From Apostichopus japonicus (Eukaryota > Echinodermata > Holothuroidea > Aspidochirotida > Stichopodidae), in NCBI RefSeq assembly GCF_037975245.1, contig NC_092562.1, forward strand, positions 6,058,001-6,122,000: a stretch of 64,000 nucleotides of DNA, written 5' to 3'. A model generated the notes under the pieces. It was not told where the DNA came from. It saw nothing but the letters and a program-made list of their open reading frames with translations, and did no database searches. The stretch's first letter is position 1; every line of letters starts with the position of its first letter. Made by a program: the position numbers and the translations under genes. Below are positions 38,926 to 63,822 of the stretch, piece after piece.

Positions 38926-40420
38926 TTTGATACATATATTTCCTAATGATCTGGGAAACATTCACCACTCTGCAGTGTTAGAAAGAATTTTGTGCAAATC
39001 AAAGCATACTACACAAAGTAATACAATAAATCCCTTACCCCATAATGAACATGTTACTCGGGGGGGGGGTGGAGGGTCTGGGAGGGGTTAGTTTGAACAT
39101 TCCTCATGATCTCCTTGATGAAACGAATTCGGACAAATTTGTGGTCCTGACCACAAATTGATTGAAAGTGGACCTGCTGCTTACAGATTACGTTAATAGA
39201 TGTAAGCCCTAAACGCTACTTTTAACATGACTGTACAACAACTTGAATGTACATGTATATGCTCATAGCCTATACGGCCAACAATTATTACCATTATTTC
39301 TATGGTGCCAACAATATTGCGAGAATTCCCATAGGGTGACACTCTTTGACCGTTCTTCGCACTTGAACAAGTCCAGATAATAGAAATTTCACACCTTTTA
39401 GCGATATACCAATAGAATTTCTTTGGTATCGATTTAACAAAAAAGAAGTACACTTTTGTGTCTGTAAATCGTTTGAATAAATTAAAGCTTGTAGTGGCCT
39501 TGTGGTAAGCTTAATTACATGTATAAGGATTCTAACGGAACACTGTCATACTTACCATGAGAAATTCAATATGTCAATATGTTATTGAAGTTAAGCTACC
39601 ATCCGATCCCTTAATATCGATGAATTGTTCTATACCTGTTGACTTCATTGATATAGGTAGGGAAGGTGGGAGGACTAAGCATACAGAGAGGGTAATTCCA
39701 TTCCCGATCTTGGTTTCACACATAGCCTAAGCCGGCTTAGGCCTATATCAGTGAATACAGTTTACTGTACTATTGGTTGAGAATTAAGAAAACATGTCAA
39801 CCAAATATGTCATAAATTCCACTGGTTAGAGCTTGAAGCGTTTGAATAACAATGCTTTCTATTTTTGGAAAGAAAAACTCACCTGCTTTACATATGAATG
39901 ACCATGTGCAGTATATCGAAATACAATTAATTGCATGTGTACTTATTTTGATGGTATTACACGTGAATATCCAATCAACTTGGCTTTCAGGAAATATATA
40001 TTCATATATGTAGTAGAGTTAAATATAAACAGAACTAAACTCACGTATCTCTTCTGGAATCTAATAATTCAGTTGAATCATTCTGCAGCCATATTTCTAC
40101 ATAAACAGGACACACTAAAAACAGAGAATAAATGTTACGGCTTAACGTTAGTGTATGCAGCAGAATAAGCATACTTTAGAATTGCGTATACAGCCTGTTT
40201 GGTTTGATGTAGTCACTGGGCCTTTTCTTGTATTTGATTCCAAAGGTCAAATCAAGGAACTCGGGTAATAAAGGTAAACATTGTAGAACGTGCCTGTGCG
40301 TTGTAAGCGTCTTGCATGGTTGGTTACATATCCATGACGAGATCATCAATGTGATCCATTTTGTTAAATGAAGTCAAGGTGAGAGTACCCTTGTTGATCA
40401 CACTTTTGTCCTGTATAAAA

Positions 40421-41275
40421 CAGGCGCGGCGGAACGGGAAAAGTATTGGGGAGGGCTAATTTGTGGAGACTATCTAAGCGGAGCGCCACCATCGGTTGGC
40501 GCGGAGCGTACAAGAAAATTTTGGGTTTTTCAAACCCCCAGATGGCCGGAAACGGCACTTCCCGAGTGTTTTATTCTGCGAATACCTAGCCCTAAAATAT
40601 GGGTCTCAAGCCTGCAATTTCACAGATTGCACGTAAAAATCTGTAAAAACATTGTAATTTGTATATTTGATGGTGTTTTAAGAGAGTAGCTATTGCAATG
40701 TACTCGCAAAGACGTTTTCGAGTGTAGTAAATTACTACTTGCAACTTAATGCAATAATTAAATAAATGTCATAAGAAAAAAACAGAAAGCATTTCTTAAT
40801 GTCAACAAATGGGTAATTCCAAACCATGTGCAGTTGCCAACAAATTTCTATGAACCAAGCACTGTCACGAATGCATGTATCCTATACAGTACAGGTGAAA
40901 TGCTAGTGTGTTTTGTTCGTTTAATAATTGATTGCGTTTAAACATAGAGCCAGCCATGTTCCACGCCTTTCGTGTACTAGGCTCGTAGTGTAAACGCAAA
41001 TTTTGATGAGTGTAGCGTTTAGCTTATTACACTCTTATTTAAAATACTAATATTCGATGAGGCATGATACAGACAATTAATTATCATATCGAATTATTAC
41101 ACCTATATAGTATACGTGAACATCGGACAGATCTACAAGTATGCATTGAAAAATGGGCAGAAGCACGTTTCGGAGCCTTGGTAAATATTGGGGGGCTTAT
41201 CATGCATTTGCCCCCTCAACTTTTTCATTGGGGGGGGGGCTGAGCCCCCCAAGCCCCCTGGTTCCGCCGCCACTG
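40421..41275. mobile_element. Non-autonomous hAT-like element
   Basis: 855 bp. The left end CAGGCGCGGCGGAAC and right end GTTCCGCCGCCACTG form imperfect inverted repeats (two mismatches) beginning with the hAT-typical CAG. They are flanked by a perfect 8-bp duplication GTATAAAA (40413-40420, 41276-41283). It contains, in inverse orientation, the segment shared with 28600-28700 (TAAGCGGAGCGCCACCATC, CCGGAAACGGCACTTCC). No transposase ORF. Confidence 0.88.
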
Positions 41276-41283
41276 GTATAAAA

Positions 41284-42364
41284 TGGTATGTCTGTTCCGT
41301 TTCCAGTATACCCGTCTTTGTGTTCCCAGATGAGATGTATGTAGATTGATAACAGAAGGCTACACGTTGTTTTGCGTTAATGTGCATGAATCAACAACGC
41401 CACCTACCTATATCATCCGCGGTAGCCTACATCTACTTACTTTAATATGCGTCCATACGTTCAGAAGAAGACTTGTTTCACCGGGTATTATCTTTCCGAT
41501 CCAGTCCAGAAGCCAGAGTTCGTAAACTATGGGGGGAGGGGGTAAGGGGGGGGGTAAAAGTTCAATTACACGAGGCTTCTGGGGAGGCGTCTTAGCGTGT
41601 CCCCTCCCTTCTTGGAAATTAATGGTTAGGGGGCAAGTATGTAGAATGGGGCGTTCATTTCCATCATTTTAAGCATTTCTATAGTACCAAGTTTAGATGT
41701 ATATGACTTTGCCTGCATATGTTAGACAATGTAACCAATCGGGAAGCAAGTCTATTTTTTAGGGGGTGAGAGCGGAGGTCGGTTCGGGGAAAGATAGGGC
41801 ACGTGATCTCATACCCCAGGCGATGCTTCAATTGGATATAATTTTTAATAAGTATATTTCCTTGTTTTGAATAACTATACATGTTTAGCCTAAATCGTTG
41901 TTCATTTCGTCTGGTCAGCACAGTACAGCTCCATGCTAAAGGTCGTAAACATAGGCTTGGTAAGCTTGAAATCCTAGTTGAAGCTACGGTATATCTTGCA
42001 CGTAGCAATTATTCTCATTTGCATGATGTCACATATAGGTCTATACTGTACACTTTTCAAATTTTAACCTACTATATCATTATTTAAATATCATTAACTT
42101 ATTAACATTTGTCCCACTAAAGAACGGACTAAATTCTCTTTCACATTTTATTCTGTTATATATCTGCTGTAAATAAAGTAAACGAAATATATACATACAC
42201 TACCGTATAGTATCTGTTTCATATGTATTAAAAAATGGAATTACTTAATGTTGTCTTTCGATATTAAAAAATGCAAAAGCAATATACTATAGTATATATC
42301 TTTCAAAGATGAAAATATCAATACTCTGTAAAAGGTCAGTTGATAATAAATGAAGTACGAAATA

Positions 42365-42440
<76 letters not shown>

Positions 42441-44296
42441 TGATTGTAACAGTAAGATCATGACGATGTCACGTCAATGTGATCACGAGTAGGCTATCTT
42501 GGAAAGGGGATAAACACTACATATAAACTTAGCCAAATGGACGACAATGGGCATTGTTTACCCCTAAAAAATGCTGCCCTCATTTGCTTCTTTTATTTCT
42601 CAAAGCCATATGTGAGCGTTTGCCTTCACCTATGTTTCCAAATTACTATGATTTTTGCCGCTTGGATAGCACCAATTATTTCGCCACCTCCTCCCCCTCC
42701 CTTTGCTCTCCATCCCCACAGGTGCGCATGCGCAAACTCTGACGATATGAACTAAAACTTTAGTTAAATTGTTTTAATTGACGACTAATATATAATTTTT
42801 CAGAAAAATTCCAGAATTTGAAGGAAAAAAATCTGGAGTTTATATATTAGCTGAATACAGAATACAAACATCTTAAAAATTCAGAGCACCTTAAATCATT
42901 TCATATCTCGTAAAGATAAGGTAATAATAATAATAAAAAAATAATTGTGAAGAATGCACCGCTTTATTTTTCCTTCTTGAAAGCCTCATTATGCATTCTA
43001 ATATAAAACGACCTAACCGATCCCTTACTCGAGAAATTAATGACACCGTCATATGACGCTTAAACTTATTTAACCAATCGTTTGGTTCATTCGCGTAAAT
43101 GGATGGTCCCACCGAAACATGAATTGGACTCATGCGCGGGAAAATTCACTGTTTGAATTTGTGTTACATGCACAATAATACGAAACAGAGATCAAGATTG
43201 ATTGCATAATGAGGCTCTAGTACACACTTCCTCAATAACTGCCGTTGTCCCACCCTCCCACCCTCAAACACACCAGCCCAACATCTTTAGTATTGTTAGG
43301 ATTGCTAACAAATGATATTGAATGAATTATATATACTTATTACTGTACACTATATGAGTTTTTGAAATAGTATGTCTGCCAGCGGGGGAGGGGGTGGGGT
43401 AAGCCATTCTCCATTATTTATTCTGCCCCTCCCCCCACCCCAAACCCCCTCCATCGATAGTATACGTGGTTACGTCTTGGATACAAAATTTTACTTTCTT
43501 GTGTGAAAAGGTATAATTTGAAAGACTTTTCAACGAGTAACAATACTTCAATGCAGCGTAATAGTATATAGCTTGTCGACATGCTGTACACGGAATTACT
43601 GCATTGAGCTCACATTCAGTTCAACATAATATTCTGCCATTATATTTCCTGTAAATAATTGCAATAATAAATTTAGTAAGATTGAATAATTGAAATAACG
43701 GTAAAAATAACAGAATTTATCAATGGAATGGTATCAGTGGCAACATTAAAATGAATATTACAGTGGAAAAAAAATAATAGCAATATAACACACTTACATA
43801 TAACCCACACACACACACACGAGAATCAAATTATTTGAAAATAATGACATTTTGCTGGTTATGTATAGAAGTTAAAGTAATAATTCCGCTAAAGATTAAC
43901 TGAAACAACTGTTGTGATATCTCGGCGTCCGGACGGACGGACGGACACAATTTGTTTTAATTAAATGGTTCATCAATTAACAAAAGGAGAACATCTTTTT
44001 CTTGCTGTACCCTAAAAATGTAACAATACAATAAACAACACTGTTGTTTTTCTATCTCACAAAGAAATGTTGACTTGGAAAATTAATTGGTCTTAAATTA
44101 ATCTCATTTTAGTCACCTAACAGATTTTACATATCAAAGCCAATTTTTTCAAACAATTCAATTACAATAATAAGAAGAAAAATAGTAAAATAATAACAGT
44201 GGTCAGAAGAGATTGCGTGGAACAAGTTTCAATAGAAAATTAAGGTACGTTAATTATTGTATAATTGCTGATTTTTCTCTGATTTTGGAATACAGT
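41284..44296. other. Intergenic region between kinase genes A and B, right part
   Basis: 3 kb with no supported gene. It holds a (TA)n tract (42366-42438), poly-G/poly-C runs near 41530 and 43390-43450, a short (CA)n near 43808 and a (GGAC)n cluster near 43930. Confidence 0.5.
42366..42438. repeat. (TA)n microsatellite
   Basis: About 73 bp of pure TA dinucleotide. Confidence 0.96.
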
Positions 44297-44302
44297 TTTA
44301 TT
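44297..44302 (-). terminator. Candidate poly(A) signal of kinase gene B
   Basis: AATAAA on the minus strand (tttatt on plus), 25 bases past the stop codon at 44327. This would give a very short 3' UTR; later signals cannot be excluded. Confidence 0.35.
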
Positions 44303-44326
44303 GTTTGAAGGTATACCATATGATCA

Positions 44327-56032
<11,706 letters not shown>

Positions 56033-56171
56033 GTTGCAACTATAATTATCCAGTCCAACAAGCCTCTCTTTCCACAGCTGAGGAATTCCTTAGCGAAACT
56101 GTCATGACAAAGAAACAACAAACAGAACGAGGTTGCGATGTTCACGTCAAGGGATCTGAGGAATACAAAAC
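56033..56171 (-). promoter_or_regulatory. 5' flank of kinase gene B
   Basis: Only about 140 bases of unique sequence separate the start codon from the (AAT)n tract. No clear TATA box is seen (ATAATTATAG at about -15 is too close to the ATG). The promoter may lie beyond the microsatellite, or there may be an upstream non-coding exon. Confidence 0.3.
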
Positions 56172-56417
<246 letters not shown>

Positions 56418-56699
56418 CAATTTTTTTATTTTTTATAAATGAATATTCCCTTTATTGGAGCACGAATAACATAGACACACGCACATGGTTTCACCTCTAA
56501 TGAGCAGGTATAGGATTTTGTTTCTTTGTCAAAAATATATATATTTATAATTTTTTCATCTCATTTATTCCGATATAATTTATGATATACAGTACGTGTG
56601 TTACATAATTCATACACGGACGATATAATGTATACAGTATAATGTACTCGAATAATTAATTTCCAATTCATCAATGCAATAAGCAAGACTTCGTTGCAA

Positions 56700-56800
56700 A
56701 GCAATAATAATAACAATAGTAATAGTAATAATAGTGATGATCGTGGTGATGATGATGATTATCATAATCATAATAATCACAATAATAATAATAATAATAA
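56700..56800. repeat. Degenerate AAT/GAT-rich microsatellite
   Basis: AAT, AGT, GAT and CAT triplets mixed over about 100 bp, probably an older decayed tract. Confidence 0.85.
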
Positions 56801-57857
56801 GTCTATGAATATACAAGCCGAACTGTTAATGTATACGTATAGGACTGTAAAAAGTCAAGGAAAGCTATTACATAGAACGGGATTCGGACCAGAGATTTAC
56901 TGTACACATATATCAACTCAACTTTCCAGCCATAAGTTTTTTTGTCATGTTATTTGGTGATCTTTACATATAACCATTTCGTTGCTATGGTAAACTGTTC
57001 ACGAGCCACAAGTTTACCTACAAACGTCAGAGTGTGATCCTAAGGGATCACATCGCGCAGAAAAATGATATGACTCCCTACACTATAGACCAACAGGAAA
57101 GGAGAAATTCCGGAATGATTTGGAGGCGGGAGGCTGGAGGCTGCAGGCTGGAGTCTAGAGTCTACATCTTGAGTCTTGAGTCTGGAGGCGGGAGGCGGCT
57201 GGCGAGAGACGGGAGACGGGAGGCGGGAGGCGGGAGGCGGGAGGCGGGAGCGTTTCGAGAAAGTAAAATTTAAGATTTCTACTGTTAGATTATGGAATCC
57301 TGGTTTACAGAGAGTTGGTAAATCACCGCACAACCCTTAATGTTATTCACGTAAAAATGGTTCAAAACAAAGTATTTGACCCCCGCTTGAGTTGACACTA
57401 AACGTTCTTTGGATCAAGAATATCATTCCGATGGCAACAGTGTAAACTGTAGCAATCTTTTTACTTCCTTAATGATCGTGAGAACGGCGTCCCAAGATAT
57501 TCTATCTGTATGGGCGGTGTACGGTACTTCCGCGTACTGTGTTATATGTGGCTGTACTGATAGACACTGAAGGTATTGTTGAGTGAAACTGTAACCAATT
57601 TTGAAAATTTAATCTACAACGATTTAAAGACAATGACCAAAATTGCCACTGTGAAACAAGGAAATATCAATGTTGTATTTTTAGACACTTTCGTGGATTG
57701 CTGATTCCTCCCAATGCGGGAAATTATGCAGTAAAATTGACCGAAGTCAGGGGGGAATTTTCCTTGCTTCTATAGCAGTTTGACTCCTGAAGTTAACGAG
57801 AATAATTCTTGCTATTTTCTGGCGGAATCATGATGAAATCACATAACTGAAAGGATA
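56801..57857. other. Region without recognisable genes
   Basis: Contains the G-rich minisatellite at 57119-57250. Otherwise only short chance frames. Confidence 0.45.
57119..57250. repeat. G-rich GGAGGCG minisatellite
   Basis: Variants of GGAGGCG, GGAGGCT and GAGTCTG over 130 bp, ending in regular GGGAGGC units (57211-57249) with at least four GGG runs spaced by four bases on the plus strand. This fits the pattern of a potential G-quadruplex. Confidence 0.85.
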
Positions 57858-58070
57858 GAACTAAATCACTGGATCAAATCAGCGAGATCATAATCCCCGT
57901 TATCCTTAAAAGATTATAATGCCCTTACTACCGCGAATTTACCGTGTACCATCATACGTGATAACACGCGTTGTGAACATTATACCCGAAAATGTACTAC
58001 CATCACTACGATATGTCAACTGAATCCGTATTCAAACAATACAACATATATAGACAATTTCCTCTTTATG

Positions 58071-58316
<246 letters not shown>

Positions 58317-58374
58317 GATTCTAAATCTGAGAACTAAATCACTGGATCAAATCAGCGAGATCATAATCCAGCCT

Positions 58375-58399
58375 ATATATATATATATATATATATATA
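58375..58399. repeat. (TA)n microsatellite
   Basis: Short TA run directly after the right copy of the 39-bp direct repeat. Confidence 0.85.
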
Positions 58400-61234
58400 C
58401 ACTGTCCTAGTTTGACAGGATGAGCCCCGGTACAGTAGATGACAGTGAGCCTAAATTGAAGCAACCGGTGTCAGAACATAGATCCAAATTTCCGCAATTC
58501 GGATGTGTGAAACCCGGCTAACCTTTACATTATGACCCGCACGTTTTCCTTTGACATTTAATACATATGGCCAAATCTTGTTCTTCTCTTGCTTATAGAA
58601 AGGAACGATGACTTCTTTCCGTAGTTATTAATATTGTATCAATATTTTATGTCACTTTTGACAGTAATATATACCCTTGGAGCTGCACAGTGAGCCTATA
58701 TTATTCGAACACGGCATGATATATATCACGCTCCAGTCGGCGAAATAACCACATGATCTTACTGGCCTACAATATATATATGGCTGGCTGTGATCATCAA
58801 TAAACCCAAATAGAGTGACTTTAGTTTACTATCGTGACACAAATACGTGCAAAAGCTGCTTGCTTACTACAACGTTGAGCTTTGAAATGTTGTCTAATGG
58901 CGGCGAGAAGTGCAGAAAAGTAGAACAGCCGTCCATTTTGGCCACTGCAGGCTTGAATTAAAGACAAACATACAGCATGATTTTCACGGTCGTCCAATCA
59001 TATATTTAAGTGGAAGAAAGCTCCCGTGCAATTTTATCAAATCTTCTCATGTTTTCGATGAGCAATAAAAGTGTTAAAAGAGAGTATAGCCTAGTTGAGT
59101 TGACGTATATATGCCTTCAAGGCGTGCTTGCGATCGGCTAAAACCTGTATATACGATGGAACTGTTTAAATTTGTATGAGGCTGTCCGGCGAATAGGTTA
59201 AAGATAGGAAATTGGAATTGCCTGCGGCGTCAAGAGACATCTCGTAGCAATCGAAATTAAAACACGAGAAAAGTAGACAGTATTTGCTCAGGAAACAACC
59301 GCAAACCGACCAAAATGACAAAATGCGGTTGACAATAATATCAACATTTTTGTGATCATTTCTGGACTTACACGTTCCAATTCATAATCCCTTCCCATGA
59401 TGTTTTCTTTAAATTCATAAACGATTCAATATTTTATATATTTTTACATGCAGCAACAATCTGGTTAACTGAACTTTCTTCACTCTAATCATGTTCATAT
59501 GGCAAATAATTGGCCCAACCCTTGGGGTATACGTATAAACGAATGTTATGGTCGGGATTTAAAAACAAATAAAATGCAGACAATCTTGACCAATTAGTCT
59601 TCACTTTGTTGGCAATTAAATCGATTAATCTGTCGTAATTGCCTTTGTTTCTGGGGTCTTCGGTGGCCCAGTGTGTCGGACCAATACACGGAGAAATGAT
59701 GACGGTGTTGGTGTGTTCTATATGGCAGCATGACATGCTTGAGTTCTCATTTATGTCAACTTAGCCTATATATGTTAGTGTCTTTAATACAACCCGAGAC
59801 AGGACTCACTTTATGGCGATTCTTTGTATATTGAAGACTTTATTGTGACTGAGTTTGAGGCTTAATTCAGTTTTTTTATATATATTTGGCTGTAATTTTT
59901 TGTTTCTCTCTGACCAATTGGTTAAAATCCGTTTAAGAAGTAGGCCTAATGTCAACATTTTTGTGATCCTGTCTGTGTTACACGTTCCAGTTCATGATTT
60001 TGACCAATTTGATCACTTTAGGAAATATTGGATAAAACATGTGTCTAACATTTTTAGAGTCTATACTGTGACCCAATGTTTCCAATACACTAAGAAAATC
60101 ACGGTATTAATTTACTATTGAACTATGTAAGAAAAGGACCGCCACTTAGTTTGATGTAAAATCGTTTACCATCATGTTACATATGTTATCATGAGCTCAT
60201 TTTGTCTCAAGTATATATCTTTAATGAACGGAATGTTTGCGGGAACAACATTTTGATTGCATTACTTTAAATGTTGAAATGATAGGCCTATATATTTCAG
60301 AGGGGAGTGATATAATAGTTGGTTGATATACCAGCATATATCGATCAGGTGTATCGTCCGAAAGGAATATGCATTTCTAGCTATAGATCCTGTGTACAAA
60401 CTATCTTTCACTATTTATACGTGTTTCTCGCTATATAGAATATGGGCCATGATAGGCTTTGCAATGAAAAATGAAATATGATGATTAAAATCAATCTATC
60501 ATTTTTTTCCTTTTTTAATGATACCTGGTCTACATCATGCAAAAGTCAACCCAACAAGCCAACAAGATCATGAACTGATAAACGGCTATACTGTCAAAGT
60601 GTATACGGCTTCCTAGTTAAGTACAGTGACTATATATACAGATGTTGTAATGAGTATATCAATTCACATGTAGTATTGATTTTCAAGGTATCTTTAGAGA
60701 CGGAGGAAATTCCAGTCATTGAATTGAGCACAAAGAGTCTGTTTGCTTAGGTTATTGACGAAGACAAAATATTATATAAGAACTATGTATATATATATAT
60801 ATATATATATATCCACAAGGGTAATGAATGAAGGAAGGACCCTAGAAAGAGTTGACTCTTTGATTGTGTTGTCTCCCGTTCAGCACTATATGTAAGACGA
60901 ACTGTAACACAACTGTGATATTTCGCAAACGCGGAATACCATTTTATTTAGCTTTGATAGTTGTCCGTCATAACCATCTCTATCAAATACAGACATTTCG
61001 GTTACTAAGGAGGACAGTCTCGTTAATTTCACTGTATGCCTCGCAAATGATGGCATGGGGCTAAAGAAATATCTGTTACCAACTGTCAACAATAGTCATC
61101 GGGTGTCCGAGCAAAGGGTTAGAATCAGGGAAATGTTATCAGATTTAGCTGACACAATAGAATTTTTAGTGTTTAATATTCAGACGGAGGACCCCGATTT
61201 TGTTTACATTGTTTGAATCATCATATACACTAAC
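58400..61234. other. Region without a supported gene
   Basis: 2.8 kb. An 83-codon minus frame (59485-59736) has protein-like composition (for example LYVYPKGWANYLPYEHD) but lacks good splice or start support and matches nothing I recognise. Similar segments near 59342 and 59950 (TCAACATTTTTGTGATC, then TTACACGTTCCA) look like a dispersed repeat. A (TA)n run lies at 60787-60812. Confidence 0.4.
60787..60812. repeat. (TA)n microsatellite
   Basis: About 26 bp of TA dinucleotide. Confidence 0.9.
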
Positions 61235-61334
61235 CTTCACAATGACACTTTACAATAGAATTATTCTGAGGACTTGATGATTCTTTTCCATCGGACATCT
61301 GAGGACTTTGAATTCCTTTGTTCAAGCCCTCCGT
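61235..61334 (-). CDS. Candidate internal exon of an unidentified minus-strand gene
   Basis: Acceptor tgttgcattcag before 61334, donor gttagt after 61235. It is open in one frame as 33 codons plus one base: TEGLNKGIQSPQMSDGKESS and on to SIVKCHCE. The hydrophilic Ser/Gln-rich composition with two close cysteines would fit an extracellular linker. The pyrimidine tract is poor, and the first 13 bases sit in a small inverted repeat with 61180-61192, so it may be fortuitous. Confidence 0.25.
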
Positions 61335-63309
61335 CTGAATGCAACACAAGTGCACATATATGCATATATACACAATGAAACATCAGAAACCAAACTCAAT
61401 TCTTATCGACTTCGAAAACAATAAGAAATAGAAAATACAGCTGTGTATACTGATACACGCAATGCTTCATTGAAATATTCGTATTGACCGTTTACTCCTG
61501 TTTTTGCATTCCTATAATTCATCGCAGAGTGAGAGTTTTATAGTTTTATGAAATTGTATATCTGAGAGGGAACAAAAATAATAACTTGCCCAAATCAAAC
61601 CTATTCTACTCTCAGAAAATTGTTTCCATAGAAATATAACAGCAATTTCGAAGTACAGTTCGTCTTTTGTTATGTCTGAGGTACAACGTTTGAAACATTG
61701 CGAAGATTTCGGTTAATATCATTTAGCATAAAATAGTTCATGTAGCCTACACTATGCATAATTTTGCATGCATGTAATTCGAAAAAACAATTAAGCAACA
61801 CATTTGAATGTCGAACATTACTATATAAGCTACGACCCTAACATCATGCCCATTGAAATAATGCAAATCAGTGACGAGTTCCCCTTTCTTATAACTTTTA
61901 CTATACAAAACATTACAGCAATGATCATTTCTACCATAAACAATTTCCCCTGTTGAGAAATTTTCAGGAAATGAACTATTTACTTACGTATCAAATATCC
62001 GCCAAGTATCACTTTACATATGAGTAGTCCCACAGTGATTAAACCTGTTCCTTGTAGCTGACAGAAGACATACAACGTACGTACGTACGTCCATCATAAA
62101 CTGTTTCCTTTCACAGATAAAAGCATCTCGTTATAAACTGTAGGAAATCCACATTTCGACACATTCAGTAATACATCCAAGTTCAAACAGAACCTGCAGC
62201 TCTGACTTCTACCAAGGTAATAATAAGTGAGAATGGTTCTCATTCGCTGAACTCGTATTTGTGTTCTTTTATATAGTGTAAACTACACTTTGCAGCAATA
62301 CGCAGAAATGATCTGCAGTTATTAAACTTCCCGATGCACAGAGCCCTGAAAATTATGATAAACGGCTGAGTAAACAAGGCTACGATATGTTATTTCTTAC
62401 CTGCCTTGTAAATCAGGCACGTACCTAATTGTGAGCTATCGATAGTGATACTGATTGCACCAGATTCCCCCTTGAATTTTCGGTAATGGACACACTGATA
62501 TAATGTTCATATCATATGTGTTTCGCAAAATGTTTGTGCCGCGTTGTAGCATTAAACTTAGCATACTGATGTAAGTAGGTATATATACTATACACGCATT
62601 TGTATAGACAGGTAAAGTCAACTGGTTTGACAATTATTGGTTTCACTTTCTGCAAATTCAAAGATATAATACAACGTGTCGTCGAGTGGCAGGAGTTTGC
62701 CATTTCAGCAGTGTTTAATGATTAACAGCTCACTTTCTCTTTCTCGGCTTAATTTTTTTCCTAGTATTCAAGCGTAAAACGTAACCGGATGTACTAGACA
62801 GAAAGCTATAGCCGTATTGCTAGAAGATATACGGAGAGATGGAATAGAAAGATCACAGAGGTAATCAAGAGCATACACGTGTCTTGTGAATCTCCTCGAC
62901 ATAATCGTTGGTGCTTGTGGAAATGACGCAAGCATGGACTTGTCATGGGCAAGTTTGATATATACACACACACACATATGTATATACTTATGTCGGTGGG
63001 TAGGTGCCTGATAATGTTAACTCGTGATTAATGACGTCATAGGTCTAAGGTCAGAGTTCAAAAAAATTGGTTCTTAGCAATTTTCTGCTGGTTAACATGT
63101 AGGTAGAAGGCGTTAAACCACAAGATATGAAGAGAATGATCGAACACATTTTAGAATAGTATTTATCTGCTCGTAATGGTCGAGGTCGAAGGTCAAATTG
63201 GCCGAAATTGTGCGAAAAAAATGTGTGTAGCGAACTCCTCCTGTTATGTTGAGAATGATGAGACGAACTTTAAAATAGTGTAGAGTTTGGTGTTTAGGTT
63301 CGAGGACAA
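61335..63309. other. Region without recognisable genes
   Basis: About 2 kb of AT-rich sequence with only short frames, a small (ACGT)n run near 62077 and a (CA)n run near 62963. No repeat of note until the inverted repeat at the window end. Confidence 0.45.
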
Positions 63310-63822
63310 AAGGTCAGTAGAAAGGAGGGCCCCGGATCGCACCGGTGCAATCCCAAATTTGGATGTATCCAGATTGCCATAATAAATGTACCCCCTATGA
63401 TGGCACCCGTGAAATCCCAACTTGTGATGTAGCAACTATGATCGCACACAGTACAATCCCAACTTAATTGTGATGTACCCCCAATAAGATGTAGCCACTA
63501 TGATCGCACACAGTACAATCCCAATTTGTTATCGACTGAGATTCCCTGTAACTGCGATGTAGCCACTATGATCGCACACAGTACAATCCCAATTTGTTAT
63601 CGACTGAGATTCCCTGTAACTGAAATGTAGCCATCAATGATCTCATCAAATTGGGATTGTACTGTGTGCGATCATAGTTGCTACATCTTACCGGGGGTAC
63701 ATCACAAGTTGGGATTGCACGGGTGCCATCTTAGGGGGTACATCTATTATGGCAATCTGGATACATCCAAAATTGGGATTGCACCGGTTCGATCCTGGGC
63801 CCTTCCTACTAGTAAGGTCAAT
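63310..63822. repeat. Large inverted repeat with a 68-bp tandem core
   Basis: The left arm (about 63310-63470) and right arm (about 63640-63822) are inverted copies: AGTAGAAAGGAGGGCCC and ATCCAGATTGCCATAATA on the left match AGTAGGAAGGGCCC and the same inner block on the right strand. Between them a 68-bp unit starting GATGTAGCCACTATGATCGC is repeated at 63488 and 63556. Likely a foldback element. Sequences outside both arms also share GCGAACTCCTCCT (63229 and 63849). Confidence 0.8.

Larger units (their letters stand above)
35916..40420. other. Intergenic region between kinase genes A and B, left part
   Basis: 4.5 kb without a supported gene. It holds (TA)n runs at 36766-36819 and 38895-38922, a small palindrome CAAATTTGTGGTCC/GACCACAAATTG near 39133 and five TAGGCCTA sites (37301, 37873, 38174, 38222, 39738). 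Confidence 0.5.

Noticed and set aside
59485-59736. 83-aa minus-strand ORF as a gene
   Set aside because: Composition is protein-like, but there is no convincing promoter, splice acceptor or recognisable domain; kept only as a note.
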